Shown piece after piece: positions 16,386 to 25,341 of a DNA stretch of 64,000 nt. The DNA comes from Pseudomonadota bacterium (GTDB lineage Bacteria; Pseudomonadota; Alphaproteobacteria; SHVP01): the NCBI GenBank assembly GCA_027622715.1, contig JAQBYN010000010.1, forward strand, positions 1 to 64,000, read 5' to 3'. The position numbers were made by a program, and so were the translations under genes. Each line of letters opens with the position of its first letter. Within the stretch, counting starts at the first letter, position 1. Below the pieces are notes generated by a model that was not told where the DNA came from, made no database searches, and worked only from the letters and a program-made list of their open reading frames with translations.

Positions 16386-18047
16386 ATGGTGGCGATCTAT
16401 CACTACGACGACGCCGACCGTACGCTCGTGCGCGAACGCGTTGCGCAATTCCGCGACCAAGTCGACCGTCGCCTGTCAGGCGCCCTGACCGAGGAAGAGT
16501 TTCGGCCGCTGCGGCTAATGAACGGCCTCTATCTGCAATTGCACGCCTACATGCTGCGCGTCGCCATTCCCTACGGCACCGTGTCAGCCGATCAGATGCG
16601 CGTGTTGGCCGCCATCGCGCGGCGCTACGACCGCGACTACGGCCATTTCACGACGCGCCAGAACATCCAATTCAACTGGATCAAACTGGAAGAGACACCC
16701 GATCTGTTGCATGACCTCGCCCAAGTCGACATGCACGCGATCCAGACCAGCGGCAACGTCATCCGCAATGTCACCGCCGATCACTATGCCGGGGCGGCTG
16801 CCGATGAGTTGGACGACTCGCGCATCTATGCCGAGATCATTCGCCAGTGGTCGACCCTCCACCCGGAATTTTCGTTCCTGCCGCGCAAATTCAAGATTGC
16901 CGTTACCGCCAGCGCCACCGACCGCGCCGCGCTCAAGGTTCACGACATCGGCGTGCGTTTGCATGAACGCGACGGCGCACCGGGATTCGAGGTCATGGTC
17001 GGCGGCGGCCAGGGTCGCACTCCGATGATCGCCAAGACCATTCGCGACTTCCTACCCGAACACGATTTGCTCAGCTATCTCGAAGCCATCTTGCGCGTCT
17101 ACAACCGCCAGGGCCGGCGCGACAACAAATACAAAGCGCGGATCAAGATTCTGGTTCACGATCTCGGCGCGGCCGCCTTCGCAGCCAAAGTCGAAGCCGA
17201 ATGGGCAGAGATCAAGGACGGACCGCTCGGGTTGCCGGAGGCCGAGGTCGCCCGAATCCGCCACCACTTTCAGCCGCCGGCCTTCCGTGACCTCGACGCC
17301 CCCAATTCGCTGCATGTTGCTAAGGCCCGCATCGATCCAGCTTTTGCCCGCTGGCTACGGATCAATACGCACGCCCACAAACAGCCGGGCTACGCGATCG
17401 TCGATGTCTCGCTCAAACCCGTCGGCGGCATCCCGGGCGACGCGACCGCTGACCAGATGGACGCGCTGGCCGACATCGCCGCGCAATACAGCTTCGATGA
17501 GATCCGAGTCACCCATACCCAAAACCTCGTGCTGCCGCACGTCGAAGAAGGCGCGCTCCATGCGGTGTGGCAAGCACTCGGCCGCCACGGCTTGGCCACC
17601 CCCAATGTTGGATTGGCCAGCGACATCATTTCATGCCCCGGCATGGACTACTGCTCGCTGGCAACCGCGCGCTCAATTCCCATCGCTCAAGCAATCAGCA
17701 CCCGGCTCGCCGACCTCGACGCCCAAGAAGACCTCGGCGTCCTCGGCATCAAGATTTCAGGCTGCATCAACGCCTGCGGCCATCATCACGTCGGCCACAT
17801 CGGCATTCTCGGTTTGGAAAAGAACGGCCAGGAATATTACCAACTCACTCTGGGCGGCGACCCCGGCGCCGACGCGTCCCTTGGCGAGGTTATCGGCAAA
17901 TCGTTTTCGGCCGGTGGCATTGTCGATGCCGTCGAAAAAATCACCGTTGCCTACCGCGCCCTGCGCACGCCTGGTGAAGCCTTCATCGACGCCTATCGGC
18001 GTCTCGGTCCAGCGCCGTTCAAGGAGACCCTCTATGCCGCTGCTTAA
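16386..18047 (+). CDS. cysI: Sulfite reductase, siroheme/4Fe-4S hemoprotein subunit
   Basis: A 553-residue protein of the nitrite/sulfite reductase family. The 4Fe-4S/siroheme cysteines are Cys417, Cys423 (CPGMDYC) and Cys460, Cys464 (CINAC). The substrate-binding block GHFTTRQNIQFNWIKLEE is near residue 80. The context with cysG, DUF2849 and DUF934 marks it as assimilatory sulfite reductase, reducing sulfite to sulfide for cysteine synthesis. No flavoprotein subunit (cysJ) is next to it, so it probably takes electrons from ferredoxin or another donor. Confidence 0.93.
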   Translation: MVAIYHYDDADRTLVRERVAQFRDQVDRRLSGALTEEEFRPLRLMNGLYLQLHAYMLRVAIPYGTVSADQMRVLAAIARRYDRDYGHFTTRQNIQFNWIKLEETPDLLHDLAQVDMHAIQTSGNVIRNVTADHYAGAAADELDDSRIYAEIIRQWSTLHPEFSFLPRKFKIAVTASATDRAALKVHDIGVRLHERDGAPGFEVMVGGGQGRTPMIAKTIRDFLPEHDLLSYLEAILRVYNRQGRRDNKYKARIKILVHDLGAAAFAAKVEAEWAEIKDGPLGLPEAEVARIRHHFQPPAFRDLDAPNSLHVAKARIDPAFARWLRINTHAHKQPGYAIVDVSLKPVGGIPGDATADQMDALADIAAQYSFDEIRVTHTQNLVLPHVEEGALHAVWQALGRHGLATPNVGLASDIISCPGMDYCSLATARSIPIAQAISTRLADLDAQEDLGVLGIKISGCINACGHHHVGHIGILGLEKNGQEYYQLTLGGDPGADASLGEVIGKSFSAGGIVDAVEKITVAYRALRTPGEAFIDAYRRLGPAPFKETLYAAA

Positions 18048-18504
18048 GAATGGCACCGTTACCGCCGATCCGTGGCACGACGGCACCGCCGGCCTGATCG
18101 TGACTTTGGAACAGTGGCGCGCACAACGTGACACCCTGCTTGCCCGCAATGTGCCGCTTGGCCTGCGTCTGGCGCCCAGCGACGATGTCGAAACCGTCGG
18201 TGACGACGCGCGGCGCTTCGCGCTCATTGCCATCGACTTCCCGGCCTTCACCGACGGTCGTCCCTACAGCAGCGCCCGCCTGCTGCGCGAACGCTACGGC
18301 TATGACGGCGAGCTCCGCGCCACCGGCCAAGTGTTGCGCGATCAGTTGTCCTTTATGCAGCGCTGCGGCTTCGACGCCTTCGAAATCGCCAACCCGAATG
18401 CGGCGCAAGACTTCGCCGCCGCAGTCGGCGAGATCAGCGTCGTTTATCAGCCAGCGGGCGATCGCGAACCGACGATCGCCGCGAGCGCGCATCGCGCGGC
18501 CTAG
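18034..18504 (+). CDS. DUF934 protein of the sulfite reductase operon
   Basis: A 156-residue protein whose ATG at 18034 overlaps the 3' end of cysI by 14 bases, indicating translational coupling. It carries the DUF934 signature (DARRFALIAIDFPAFTDGR then PYSSARLLRERYGYDGELRA, and later FMQRCGFDAFE). DUF934 proteins accompany cysI in alpha- and betaproteobacteria and are sometimes annotated as oxidoreductase accessory proteins; the function is not proved. The next gene in this conserved order is usually cysH, but here the following gene is on the other strand and unrelated. Confidence 0.88.
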   Translation: MPLLKNGTVTADPWHDGTAGLIVTLEQWRAQRDTLLARNVPLGLRLAPSDDVETVGDDARRFALIAIDFPAFTDGRPYSSARLLRERYGYDGELRATGQVLRDQLSFMQRCGFDAFEIANPNAAQDFAAAVGEISVVYQPAGDREPTIAASAHRAA

Positions 18505-18515
18505 GCGTTCGCGCC

Positions 18516-19247
18516 CTAGTAAACCTCGTCAGACAGGATCGTCGCGCGGTCGAGCACCCAGGACGCGGTAACGGCATAACCCGTGAGATGCGTCGCCTCG
18601 GGCAATAACGCGCACGCGCGCGATTGCGCGTGGGGCGGCAGGCGCAGCGTCGCGGTGCCGCGCCAAGCATCCTTGGCCGCGAAGTCGGGCGTCGAGAACA
18701 GCAGAACCTGACGCCGTCCACCGGTCTCGCCGGTGGGATCGGGAATGAACCGCACGCTAAGACGCGGACCGTCGCGCATCACCTCGCCGGGATCGACCGA
18801 CGCCTCAACCGCCAGGTCGAGGCCCACAACCTCTTGGCCTGAGCGTCGGACGGTCGCGTTGATCTGATTGCCGTTCCAAACATGCGGCGTGTCCTCGCAC
18901 AGCACTTTGGGCATGCCGTACACCTCGCGCCCGACGTAAATCGCTTCGTCGGCCGAGGTCCACAGATACGCCGCGTAGGTGCCGACGCGGTCACCGTAAG
19001 CTGCCGGCAACATGACGCCGCCTTCGTGAAATTTCCCGCAAGACGGCAGCTGGTGCATGTCACCAATGAAGGCGCCGGCGATGATCGGCCCCTCGGGCAA
19101 GGTCAGCGGCGGCGGCAAAAACTGCGCGGCAACGTCGCGCGGCACAGCCCACGACACCATCAACAGCCGCGCCTCCAGCATGTGATAGGGGCCGCAGCCA
19201 AAGATGGGCGAAGCATAGGGAACAGTGATCGGCGCGCCGTCGCTCAT
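18516..19247 (-). CDS. Acetoacetate decarboxylase-like protein
   Basis: A 243-residue protein of the acetoacetate decarboxylase superfamily. The Schiff-base lysine region reads GREVYGMPKVL, with Lys114 at the catalytic position. The N-terminal half has the usual LPEGPIIAGAFIGDM and the C-terminal half is a beta barrel. Classic enzymes turn acetoacetate into acetone and carbon dioxide, but many homologues act on other keto acids or serve as aldolase-dehydratases, so the substrate is open. It converges on the cys operon. Confidence 0.8.
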   Translation of the reverse strand: MSDGAPITVPYASPIFGCGPYHMLEARLLMVSWAVPRDVAAQFLPPPLTLPEGPIIAGAFIGDMHQLPSCGKFHEGGVMLPAAYGDRVGTYAAYLWTSADEAIYVGREVYGMPKVLCEDTPHVWNGNQINATVRRSGQEVVGLDLAVEASVDPGEVMRDGPRLSVRFIPDPTGETGGRRQVLLFSTPDFAAKDAWRGTATLRLPPHAQSRACALLPEATHLTGYAVTASWVLDRATILSDEVY

Positions 19248-19322
19248 GACCGCGGTCCTTTCGGGCTGGAGAGCGGGTGCCGACCATGATGCCAGTCGCC
19301 GCCCGCGCGCGCCAATCGCGGC

Positions 19323-19865
19323 TTAGTTTTGCGCCGCGGCACCCTCAGGCGGCGCCAGCTCGATAACCGGCGCGGCTTCCGTCTGCGCCCCGCCGGTGCG
19401 CACGAGATCGCCCGATATGCAGCCGCCCTTTTCGACTTCAAGCGTGTCGTAAACGATCGTGCCCGAGACGTGGCCCGAACGGCGCACCGTCAGGCAACCA
19501 CTGACCGTCAGCTGACCGTCGAACCGGCCGTCGATTTCCGCCGTCTCGACTTCGGCACTGCCCTTGACCCGTCCGGTGGCTGAAATCTCAAGGATGCGCG
19601 CGCTGATCGTCGCCTCGACATCGCCCTCGACCATCAAGCGGTCGCACGCGCTAACCTCGCCTTTCAGGCGCAGCCCGCGGCCGACATGCAAATTCGCGTC
19701 TTCGCCCGGCTTGGTCCCGGGATGGGTCGAATCCGGCCACCAACCGGGCCGCGGTTTCTCCGGCATGCCGGTAGTGTGCCGCGTGACACCCGATTCAGGT
19801 TCGCCAGTATCCTGAGGGCCGCGGCCACGGAGGGCGTTGAATCCGAAATGCGTCTTTTCTGCCAC
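19323..19865 (-). CDS. Bactofilin (DUF583 cytoskeletal protein)
   Basis: A 180-residue protein. Residues about 70-165 carry the repeating beta-helix pattern of bactofilins (RGLRLKGEVSACDRLMVEGD, ATGRVKGSAEVETAEIDGR, SGHVSGTIVYDTLEVEKGG), flanked by proline- and glycine-rich tails. Bactofilins polymerise without nucleotide and anchor envelope or cell-wall enzymes. The frame stays open upstream, but the GTG at 19863-19865 is preferred because AAAAGGGAG lies just before it. The separate M23 peptidase at 30.1-31.0 kb is a frequent partner type but is not adjacent. Confidence 0.85.
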   Translation of the reverse strand: MAEKTHFGFNALRGRGPQDTGEPESGVTRHTTGMPEKPRPGWWPDSTHPGTKPGEDANLHVGRGLRLKGEVSACDRLMVEGDVEATISARILEISATGRVKGSAEVETAEIDGRFDGQLTVSGCLTVRRSGHVSGTIVYDTLEVEKGGCISGDLVRTGGAQTEAAPVIELAPPEGAAAQN

Positions 19866-20084
19866 GCCTGTCTCCCTTTTGGGTTTGTTGATGAGGTTCC
19901 GAGAACCAATGCCGAAGCACCAGCGTGCCGCGCGAATGCGGCGCGAGTGAGATATCAAGATGGCTAAATAGTGATTGGGCGGACGTTAGACCAGAGTCCG
20001 GCAATCCAACGGTCCGGCCTAGATTGGCGTCGCGCGCACCAGACTTATATAACCGGGGCTGACGATCCCAGGAGAATCACCCCC

Positions 20085-21440
20085 ATGACCCAATCCAGCG
20101 ACGCTGAGGCGCACACGCTTGCCTTTCTGAGCGATCTCGTCGCCCGCGCGATCAAGGCCGGCGCGCATGCGGCGGACGCGATTGCCGCCGAAAGCGTCTC
20201 GCTGGCAGTCTCGCAACGGCTCGGCAAACACGAAGATTTGGAGCGTTCCGAAGCGGTCGACCTGAGTTTGCGCGTTCTTCTGGGCAAACGCCAAGCGATG
20301 GTGTCCTCGACCGACCGCAGCGATGCCGCCGTCGAGGAATTGGTGACGCGCGCCGTCGCAATGGCGCGCATTGCGCCGGAAGATCCGCATATCGGTCTCG
20401 CCGATCCCGCCTTGATCGCCAAAACTTGGCCCGAGCTTGATCTGGTCGATACCCATGAGGCCGACCCCGACGAACTCTATGCCCGCACTGCCAAGGCCGA
20501 AGACGCGGCCCGCGCGGTTGCCGGTGTCACCAACTCCGAAGGCGCCGATGCAAGCTGGGGCCGCAGCACCGTGGCGCTCGTCACGTCGGGCGGCTTTGCC
20601 GCCGCCTATAGCGGCACCTCGCATTCTGTCTCGGCCTCGGTGATCGCCGGCGAAGGCACCGGCATGGAGCGCGACTACGACTATTCTGCGGTCCGTTTCG
20701 CCAAGGATCTCGACGATCCGACGTTGGTCGGCAGGCGGGCCGGCGAGCGCGCCGTCAGGCGCCTCAATCCGCGCAAGGTCAACTCCGCCGCGGTACCGGT
20801 GATTCTCGATCCGCGCGTCTCCAACGGCCTGTTGCGCCACGTCGCCAGCGCCATCAACGGCGCAGCCGTAGCGCGCGGTACCAGTTTCTTGCGCGACAAG
20901 CTGAATGAAAAAATCTTTGCCGACGGCATCGTTATCGTCGATGACCCTCACCGCAAAACAGGCATGGCGTCGCGGCCGTTCGACGGCGAAGGCGTCGCCA
21001 ACCGGCGCATGAACATCGTCGAGGACGGCGTGCTGACGACTTGGTTGCTCGACACCGCGACCGGGCATCAGCTCGGCATGGCCACCACCGGCCATGCCAG
21101 CCGCGGTGCATCGTCGCCGCCTTCGCCCAGCACCACAAATTTGTACATGGAGCCAGGCACGATGAGCCCCAGCGAACTCATGGCCGATATCGCCGAAGGC
21201 TTCTACGTCACCGAGTTGATCGGCTTTGGCGTCAACGGGGTGACCGGCGATTACAGCCGCGGCGCCGCCGGCTATTGGATCGAGAACGGCGCCCTGACCT
21301 TTCCCGTCAGCGAATTGACCATCGCCGGTAACCTCAAGACGATGTTCCTCAACGTCACACCGGCAAACGATCTCGAATTCCGCTACGGCACCAACGCACC
21401 GACGATCCGCATCGAGGGTCTGACCGTGGCCGGCGCGTGA
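20085..21440 (+). CDS. tldE: TldE/PmbA, partner subunit of the TldD protease
   Basis: A 451-residue protein of the PmbA/TldE family. It has HTLAFLSDLVARAIKAGAHA at the N-terminus, SVSASVIAGEGTGMERDYDY in the middle and the C-terminal IRIEGLTVAGA box. It has no HExxxH, as expected for the non-catalytic subunit. The ATG at 20085 is preferred over the upstream one at 19971 because homology starts there. It overlaps the next gene by four bases (GTGA), a pairing with cysQ that is common in alphaproteobacteria. Confidence 0.94.
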   Translation: MTQSSDAEAHTLAFLSDLVARAIKAGAHAADAIAAESVSLAVSQRLGKHEDLERSEAVDLSLRVLLGKRQAMVSSTDRSDAAVEELVTRAVAMARIAPEDPHIGLADPALIAKTWPELDLVDTHEADPDELYARTAKAEDAARAVAGVTNSEGADASWGRSTVALVTSGGFAAAYSGTSHSVSASVIAGEGTGMERDYDYSAVRFAKDLDDPTLVGRRAGERAVRRLNPRKVNSAAVPVILDPRVSNGLLRHVASAINGAAVARGTSFLRDKLNEKIFADGIVIVDDPHRKTGMASRPFDGEGVANRRMNIVEDGVLTTWLLDTATGHQLGMATTGHASRGASSPPSPSTTNLYMEPGTMSPSELMADIAEGFYVTELIGFGVNGVTGDYSRGAAGYWIENGALTFPVSELTIAGNLKTMFLNVTPANDLEFRYGTNAPTIRIEGLTVAGA

Positions 21441-22252
21441 CGCGCACCCCCTCGCTCCAAGACGAACTCGGTCCCGAACATCTGCTGTTGTTGGAAGCGG
21501 TGCGCGAGGCTGGCGCGCTGGCGATGCGCTATTTCCGCACCGACGTCGAATCTTGGGACAAGTCGCCCGACAACCCGGTCAGCGAGGCTGACCTCGCGGT
21601 CGACAAGTTGCTGCGCGCGCAGTTGATGGGGGCGCGGCCCGACTTCGGCTGGCTGTCGGAAGAAACCGAAGACACCCCGGATCGGCGCACCAAAAGCCAC
21701 GTCTGGATCGTCGATCCGATCGACGGCACCAAGGCCTTCTTGCGCGGCCATCCGCAATTCGCCGTTTCGGTGGCGCTGGTGGTTGACGGCGATCCTGTGC
21801 TGGGCGCCGTCTTCAACCCGGCCAACGGCGAATTCTTCGAGGCCGTGAAAGGCGGCGGCGCGCGGCTCAACGGCACCCCGATCAAGGCGTCGCAGTGCGC
21901 CGACCCGGTTAAGGCCCGCCTGCTCGCTTCCAAACGCACCTTCCGCACCCACGATTGGCTGGCCGTCGCCGACGGCGCCGAGTTTCACTTCGTCAACTCG
22001 ATGGCCTACCGAATGGCCGTCGTCGCCGACGGCCGTTACGACGCCACCATCACCACGACCAACAAAAGCGAGTGGGACATCGCCGCGGCCCATCTCATCG
22101 TCGAAGAAGCCGGTGGCCGCGTCACCCGCGTCGACGGCACGCCCATCACCTACAACCGCGAACAGGTCCACCACGACAACGTCATCGCCGCCGGCGCCAA
22201 GCTGCACGACGTGTTGGTGGCTGGATTGAAAACTAAAGCACCCTCATCGTGA
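21437..22252 (+). CDS. cysQ: Inositol monophosphatase-family phosphatase, CysQ-like 3'(2'),5'-bisphosphate nucleotidase
   Basis: A 271-residue Mg-dependent phosphatase. The metal motifs are WLSEETED, WIVDPIDGTKAFLRG and SEWDIAAAHLIVEEAGG. CysQ removes the 3' phosphate of PAP made during sulfate assimilation; family members can also be inositol- or histidinol-phosphatases. The coupling to pmbA and the general position before the lipid A genes favour CysQ. The start is a GTG whose last bases form the tldE stop. The gene is followed by a 41-bp repeat array. Confidence 0.85.
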   Translation: MTRTPSLQDELGPEHLLLLEAVREAGALAMRYFRTDVESWDKSPDNPVSEADLAVDKLLRAQLMGARPDFGWLSEETEDTPDRRTKSHVWIVDPIDGTKAFLRGHPQFAVSVALVVDGDPVLGAVFNPANGEFFEAVKGGGARLNGTPIKASQCADPVKARLLASKRTFRTHDWLAVADGAEFHFVNSMAYRMAVVADGRYDATITTTNKSEWDIAAAHLIVEEAGGRVTRVDGTPITYNREQVHHDNVIAAGAKLHDVLVAGLKTKAPSS

Positions 22253-22420
22253 GGAACCGCCCGGCTACGGAGCCACCGGGCTAAAGAACGCTCATCCTGA
22301 GGAGCCGACCGGCTCGCCGGGCCAAAGAACGCTCATCCTCAGGAGCGGCCCGGCGCGCCGGGCCAAAGAACGCTCATCCTCAGGAGCCGACCGGCTCGCC
22401 GGGCGGCGTCCCGAAGGACG
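22253..22420. repeat. Tandem 41-bp palindromic repeats (CATCCTGAGGAG type)
   Basis: Starting with a diverged copy at about 22243-22290, regular 41-base units follow at 22291-22331 and 22332-22372, then a last copy running to 22420 that ends GCGTCCCGAAGGACG. Each unit holds CTCATCCT-(G/C)-AGGAG and a GC-rich inverted arm such as CCGGCTCGCCGGG. The same family appears at 34591-34706. Short palindromic intergenic repeats of this style are widespread in alphaproteobacteria. The final copy contains the last codons and the TGA of the lipid kinase gene. Confidence 0.8.
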
Positions 22421-23282
22421 CCACCATCAACGGCGCATCAACCACCGCAACATCCACCGGCGTCACCAGGCGGTTGTCACCGTCAAGTTGCACCGGCTTG
22501 CCCGCCGGTTCGGCGATACGCAGCGCCTGCACCGGGACAATCCGCACATCGGGCAAGGTCGGCAACACCCCGCGCATATACGCCGCGCCATAGCGGATCA
22601 AATTCCACCGCCCATGTCTGGTGCCCAGCAACACGTGCACATCGCGTCCCGTCAACGACGCATCGGGTGCGACGACCTTGTCCCCGGCATAGCGGGCGGC
22701 ATTGGTCACGATGACCGAGGAGACACGGTGGGTCTCACCGTCGATCTCAACCGTGAACACCGTATTGCCCTCGGCGATCAGCGCGCGCACCAGCGCCAAG
22801 TAATAGGCACCCTGGCCGAACCAGCGCTTCATCCCGGGCGACAGAAACCGCACCGCCGCGGCATCAACCCCAGCGCCCGCCGTCAACAGGAAATGCCGCC
22901 CGTTGGCACATCCCACGGTCACCGCGATCAGCGACCCTTGCGCGATCACCTGCGCCAACCCCGCCGCGTCGCGCGGCAGCCCGAGTTCCAGCGCCAACAC
23001 GTTGATGGTGCCCATCGGTACCGTGGCGAAGGCGGGCCGCGCGCCGTGGGAGCGCGTCATCAACCCGTGCACCACTTCGTTGATGGTGCCGTCGCCGCCC
23101 GCCGCCACCACCAAATCGGCGTCGGCGCTGCGCGCCAGATCGACGGCGTGATCGGGGCCTTGCGTCGTCACCACCTCGGGCGCGCAACCGCGCGCCGCGA
23201 GCTCGGCGCAGACCGCGTCCAACAGCCGCGCGCGCCGGCGCCCCGCGGTAGGATTACGAATGATGACAATGCGCCGTGCCAT
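22380..23282 (-). CDS. Diacylglycerol/sphingosine kinase-like lipid kinase
   Basis: A 300-residue protein with the DAGK catalytic loop GGDGTINEV at 62-70 and the downstream GTINVLALELGLP motif, as in YegS/BmrU-type lipid kinases. The substrate is probably diacylglycerol or another lipid hydroxyl. The ATG at 23280-23282 is preferred over an upstream in-frame ATG that falls inside the preceding gene. The stop and the last 10 or so residues (FGTPPGEPVGS) are encoded by a palindromic repeat unit, so the original C-terminus has been replaced or trimmed. It follows the molybdopterin oxidoreductase by 13 bases. Confidence 0.85.
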   Translation of the reverse strand: MARRIVIIRNPTAGRRRARLLDAVCAELAARGCAPEVVTTQGPDHAVDLARSADADLVVAAGGDGTINEVVHGLMTRSHGARPAFATVPMGTINVLALELGLPRDAAGLAQVIAQGSLIAVTVGCANGRHFLLTAGAGVDAAAVRFLSPGMKRWFGQGAYYLALVRALIAEGNTVFTVEIDGETHRVSSVIVTNAARYAGDKVVAPDASLTGRDVHVLLGTRHGRWNLIRYGAAYMRGVLPTLPDVRIVPVQALRIAEPAGKPVQLDGDNRLVTPVDVAVVDAPLMVASFGTPPGEPVGS

Positions 23283-23295
23283 CGCGGCCGAAGCC

Positions 23296-25341
23296 TCAGA
23301 CCGGCCGGAGCCAGACCGCGGTGTCATGGAACGCGGCCCCGCCGTTGGGCGGCGGCGAATCCGCGCCGGTCAGCGCGTTGATCCCGATCCCGCCGACGAA
23401 CGCCTTGTTGGGCCATACGCCCTCGACCACGACAACATCGGGCTGCAAACCATCGAACACCCGGGCATGAACCTGCACCTGACCGCGCGTGTTGCCCAGG
23501 GTGACCAGCGCATCCTCGACCACACCGAATGTCGCCGCCGCGTCGGGGTGGATCAGCACCCGCGGCCGGCCCTCGCGCTTGATCGAGGTCGGCGTCTCGG
23601 TGAACGAGCTGTTGAGATAGCTGCGCGCCGGCGCCGTCACTAAACGCAACGGATGCGTCGCGTCGATCTCTTCGATCACTTCTTGATGGTCGGGCAGCGG
23701 CGGCATCACCGCCGCATCGGGACCGAGTTCGTCCCAGCGCGGCGCGAAGTGAAATTTGCCGTCCGCATGGGGAAAGCCGTTCACAAAATGCGCGGTATCA
23801 AAATCGGGCACACAATCGAGCCAATTGTCGTCCCACGCATCGCTCGTGGGCCACCCCGAATCGCGCAACGTGGCATCGATCAATTCGCGCGCGCTCATCT
23901 CGAACCCCGGATGCTTCGCACCCAAGCGGCGCGCCAGCCCGCAAATCACGTCGTGGTTGGAGCGCGCTTCGGCCAGCGGCTCGATTACCTGCAAGCCAAG
24001 TTGCAAATAAGAATGCCCGCCGCCGGAATAGAGATCGTCATGCTCTAAGAACGTCGTTGCCGGTAGCACCAGATCGGCCGCTTCGGCGGTTTCGGTCATG
24101 AACTGCTCGTGCACGCACACGAACAAGTCCGCGCGCGCGAATCCCCGGCGCACCAAATTGTGGTCCGGCGCCACCACCAGCGGGTTGGTGTTTTGCACCA
24201 GCATCGCGGTGACCGGCGGCCCGTCGCCCAAATCGCGCCTGTTGCCGGTCAGCACCGCGCCGATGCGCGACATGTCGAGCACCCGCACGGACGGATCGAC
24301 CGCGTCCAGCCCCTCGATCATCGTCTGCTTCAAATGATAGGCATCCGAATTGCTGAAGAACGCCCCACCACCCTGCACCAGCCACTTGCCGGTGACGCTG
24401 GGCAGGCACGACACCGCATGCACGTTGGCCGACCCGTTGCGCGAGCGTGAAAAGCCATACCCAACACGGATGAACGCGCGCTGCGTCGCGCCGTATTCAC
24501 GGGCAAAGGCAACGATCTCTTCGGCCTTCAACCCGGTGATCCGCGCGGCCCATTCGGGCGTGCGCGTCTTCAAGTGTTCTTCCAGCTGGTCCGGCACGTC
24601 GGTATAGCGCGCCATGTAGTCGCGGTCGGCATAGCCTTCCGCAAACAGCACGTGCATCATTGCCACGGCCAACGCACCGTCGGTACCGGGCCGTAAACAA
24701 ATATGCTGATCGGCGACCTCGGCGCTGCCATTACGATAAGGGTCGATCACCACCAGCTTGGCGCCGCGTTCTTTGCGCGCCCGGGCCACCAGAGTCATCA
24801 CGTTGACCTGGGTCGCCACCGCATTGGTGCCCCACAAAATAATCATGTCGGCATCGGCCATCTCGTAAGGCGAGCCGCCCACCATACCGCCGACCCCGGC
24901 CTTCCAGCCTGGATGCACGGTGCCGGTGCAAATCGTTTTCTTCATGCCCGAATAGCGCATCACATGGCGCAACCGGTTGATCCCGTCGCGCTGCACCTTC
25001 CCCATCGTGCCCGCGTAGTAATACGGCCACACCGCTTCGGCGCCGTGCGCCTGTGTTGCTTGGACGAACTTCTCCGCGACCAGATCCAGCGCCGCGTCCC
25101 ACTCGATCGGCGCAAACCCGCCGCCCTGTTGTTTCAGCAGCGGCGTCGTCAGCCGGTCCGGGTGATGCACCCGCTCGGCATAGCGCGCGACCTTGGCGCA
25201 CACCACCCCGTCGGTATAGCGCTGCGACTTGGCCCCGCGCACCCGCCCGATGGTCCGCGCATCAAGGCGCTCAATTTCCAGCGCACACTGGCTCGGGCAA
25301 TCGTGGGGACAGGTCGAAAAAACAGTCTGGGGCATATCCAT
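23296..25341 (-). CDS. Molybdopterin oxidoreductase (DMSO reductase superfamily)
   Basis: A 681-residue protein. The N-terminal 4Fe-4S site has Cys11, Cys15, Cys19 and Cys48. The bis-MGD-binding domains follow (TGTVHPGWKAGVGGM, WGTNAVATQVNVM, VVIDPYRNGSAEVADQHICL), and the C-terminal MGD cap has TETPTSIKREGRPRVLIHPD. No twin-arginine signal is visible, so it should be cytoplasmic. No electron-transfer or membrane subunit gene is adjacent. The substrate is unknown. An alternative ATG two codons in is equally possible. It appears cotranscribed with the lipid kinase. Confidence 0.88.
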   Translation of the reverse strand: MDMPQTVFSTCPHDCPSQCALEIERLDARTIGRVRGAKSQRYTDGVVCAKVARYAERVHHPDRLTTPLLKQQGGGFAPIEWDAALDLVAEKFVQATQAHGAEAVWPYYYAGTMGKVQRDGINRLRHVMRYSGMKKTICTGTVHPGWKAGVGGMVGGSPYEMADADMIILWGTNAVATQVNVMTLVARARKERGAKLVVIDPYRNGSAEVADQHICLRPGTDGALAVAMMHVLFAEGYADRDYMARYTDVPDQLEEHLKTRTPEWAARITGLKAEEIVAFAREYGATQRAFIRVGYGFSRSRNGSANVHAVSCLPSVTGKWLVQGGGAFFSNSDAYHLKQTMIEGLDAVDPSVRVLDMSRIGAVLTGNRRDLGDGPPVTAMLVQNTNPLVVAPDHNLVRRGFARADLFVCVHEQFMTETAEAADLVLPATTFLEHDDLYSGGGHSYLQLGLQVIEPLAEARSNHDVICGLARRLGAKHPGFEMSARELIDATLRDSGWPTSDAWDDNWLDCVPDFDTAHFVNGFPHADGKFHFAPRWDELGPDAAVMPPLPDHQEVIEEIDATHPLRLVTAPARSYLNSSFTETPTSIKREGRPRVLIHPDAAATFGVVEDALVTLGNTRGQVQVHARVFDGLQPDVVVVEGVWPNKAFVGGIGINALTGADSPPPNGGAAFHDTAVWLRPV

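Noticed and set aside
22253-22420. CRISPR-like regular repeats
   Set aside because: The 41-base units are contiguous without unique spacers and no cas gene is near; they are palindromic intergenic repeats.
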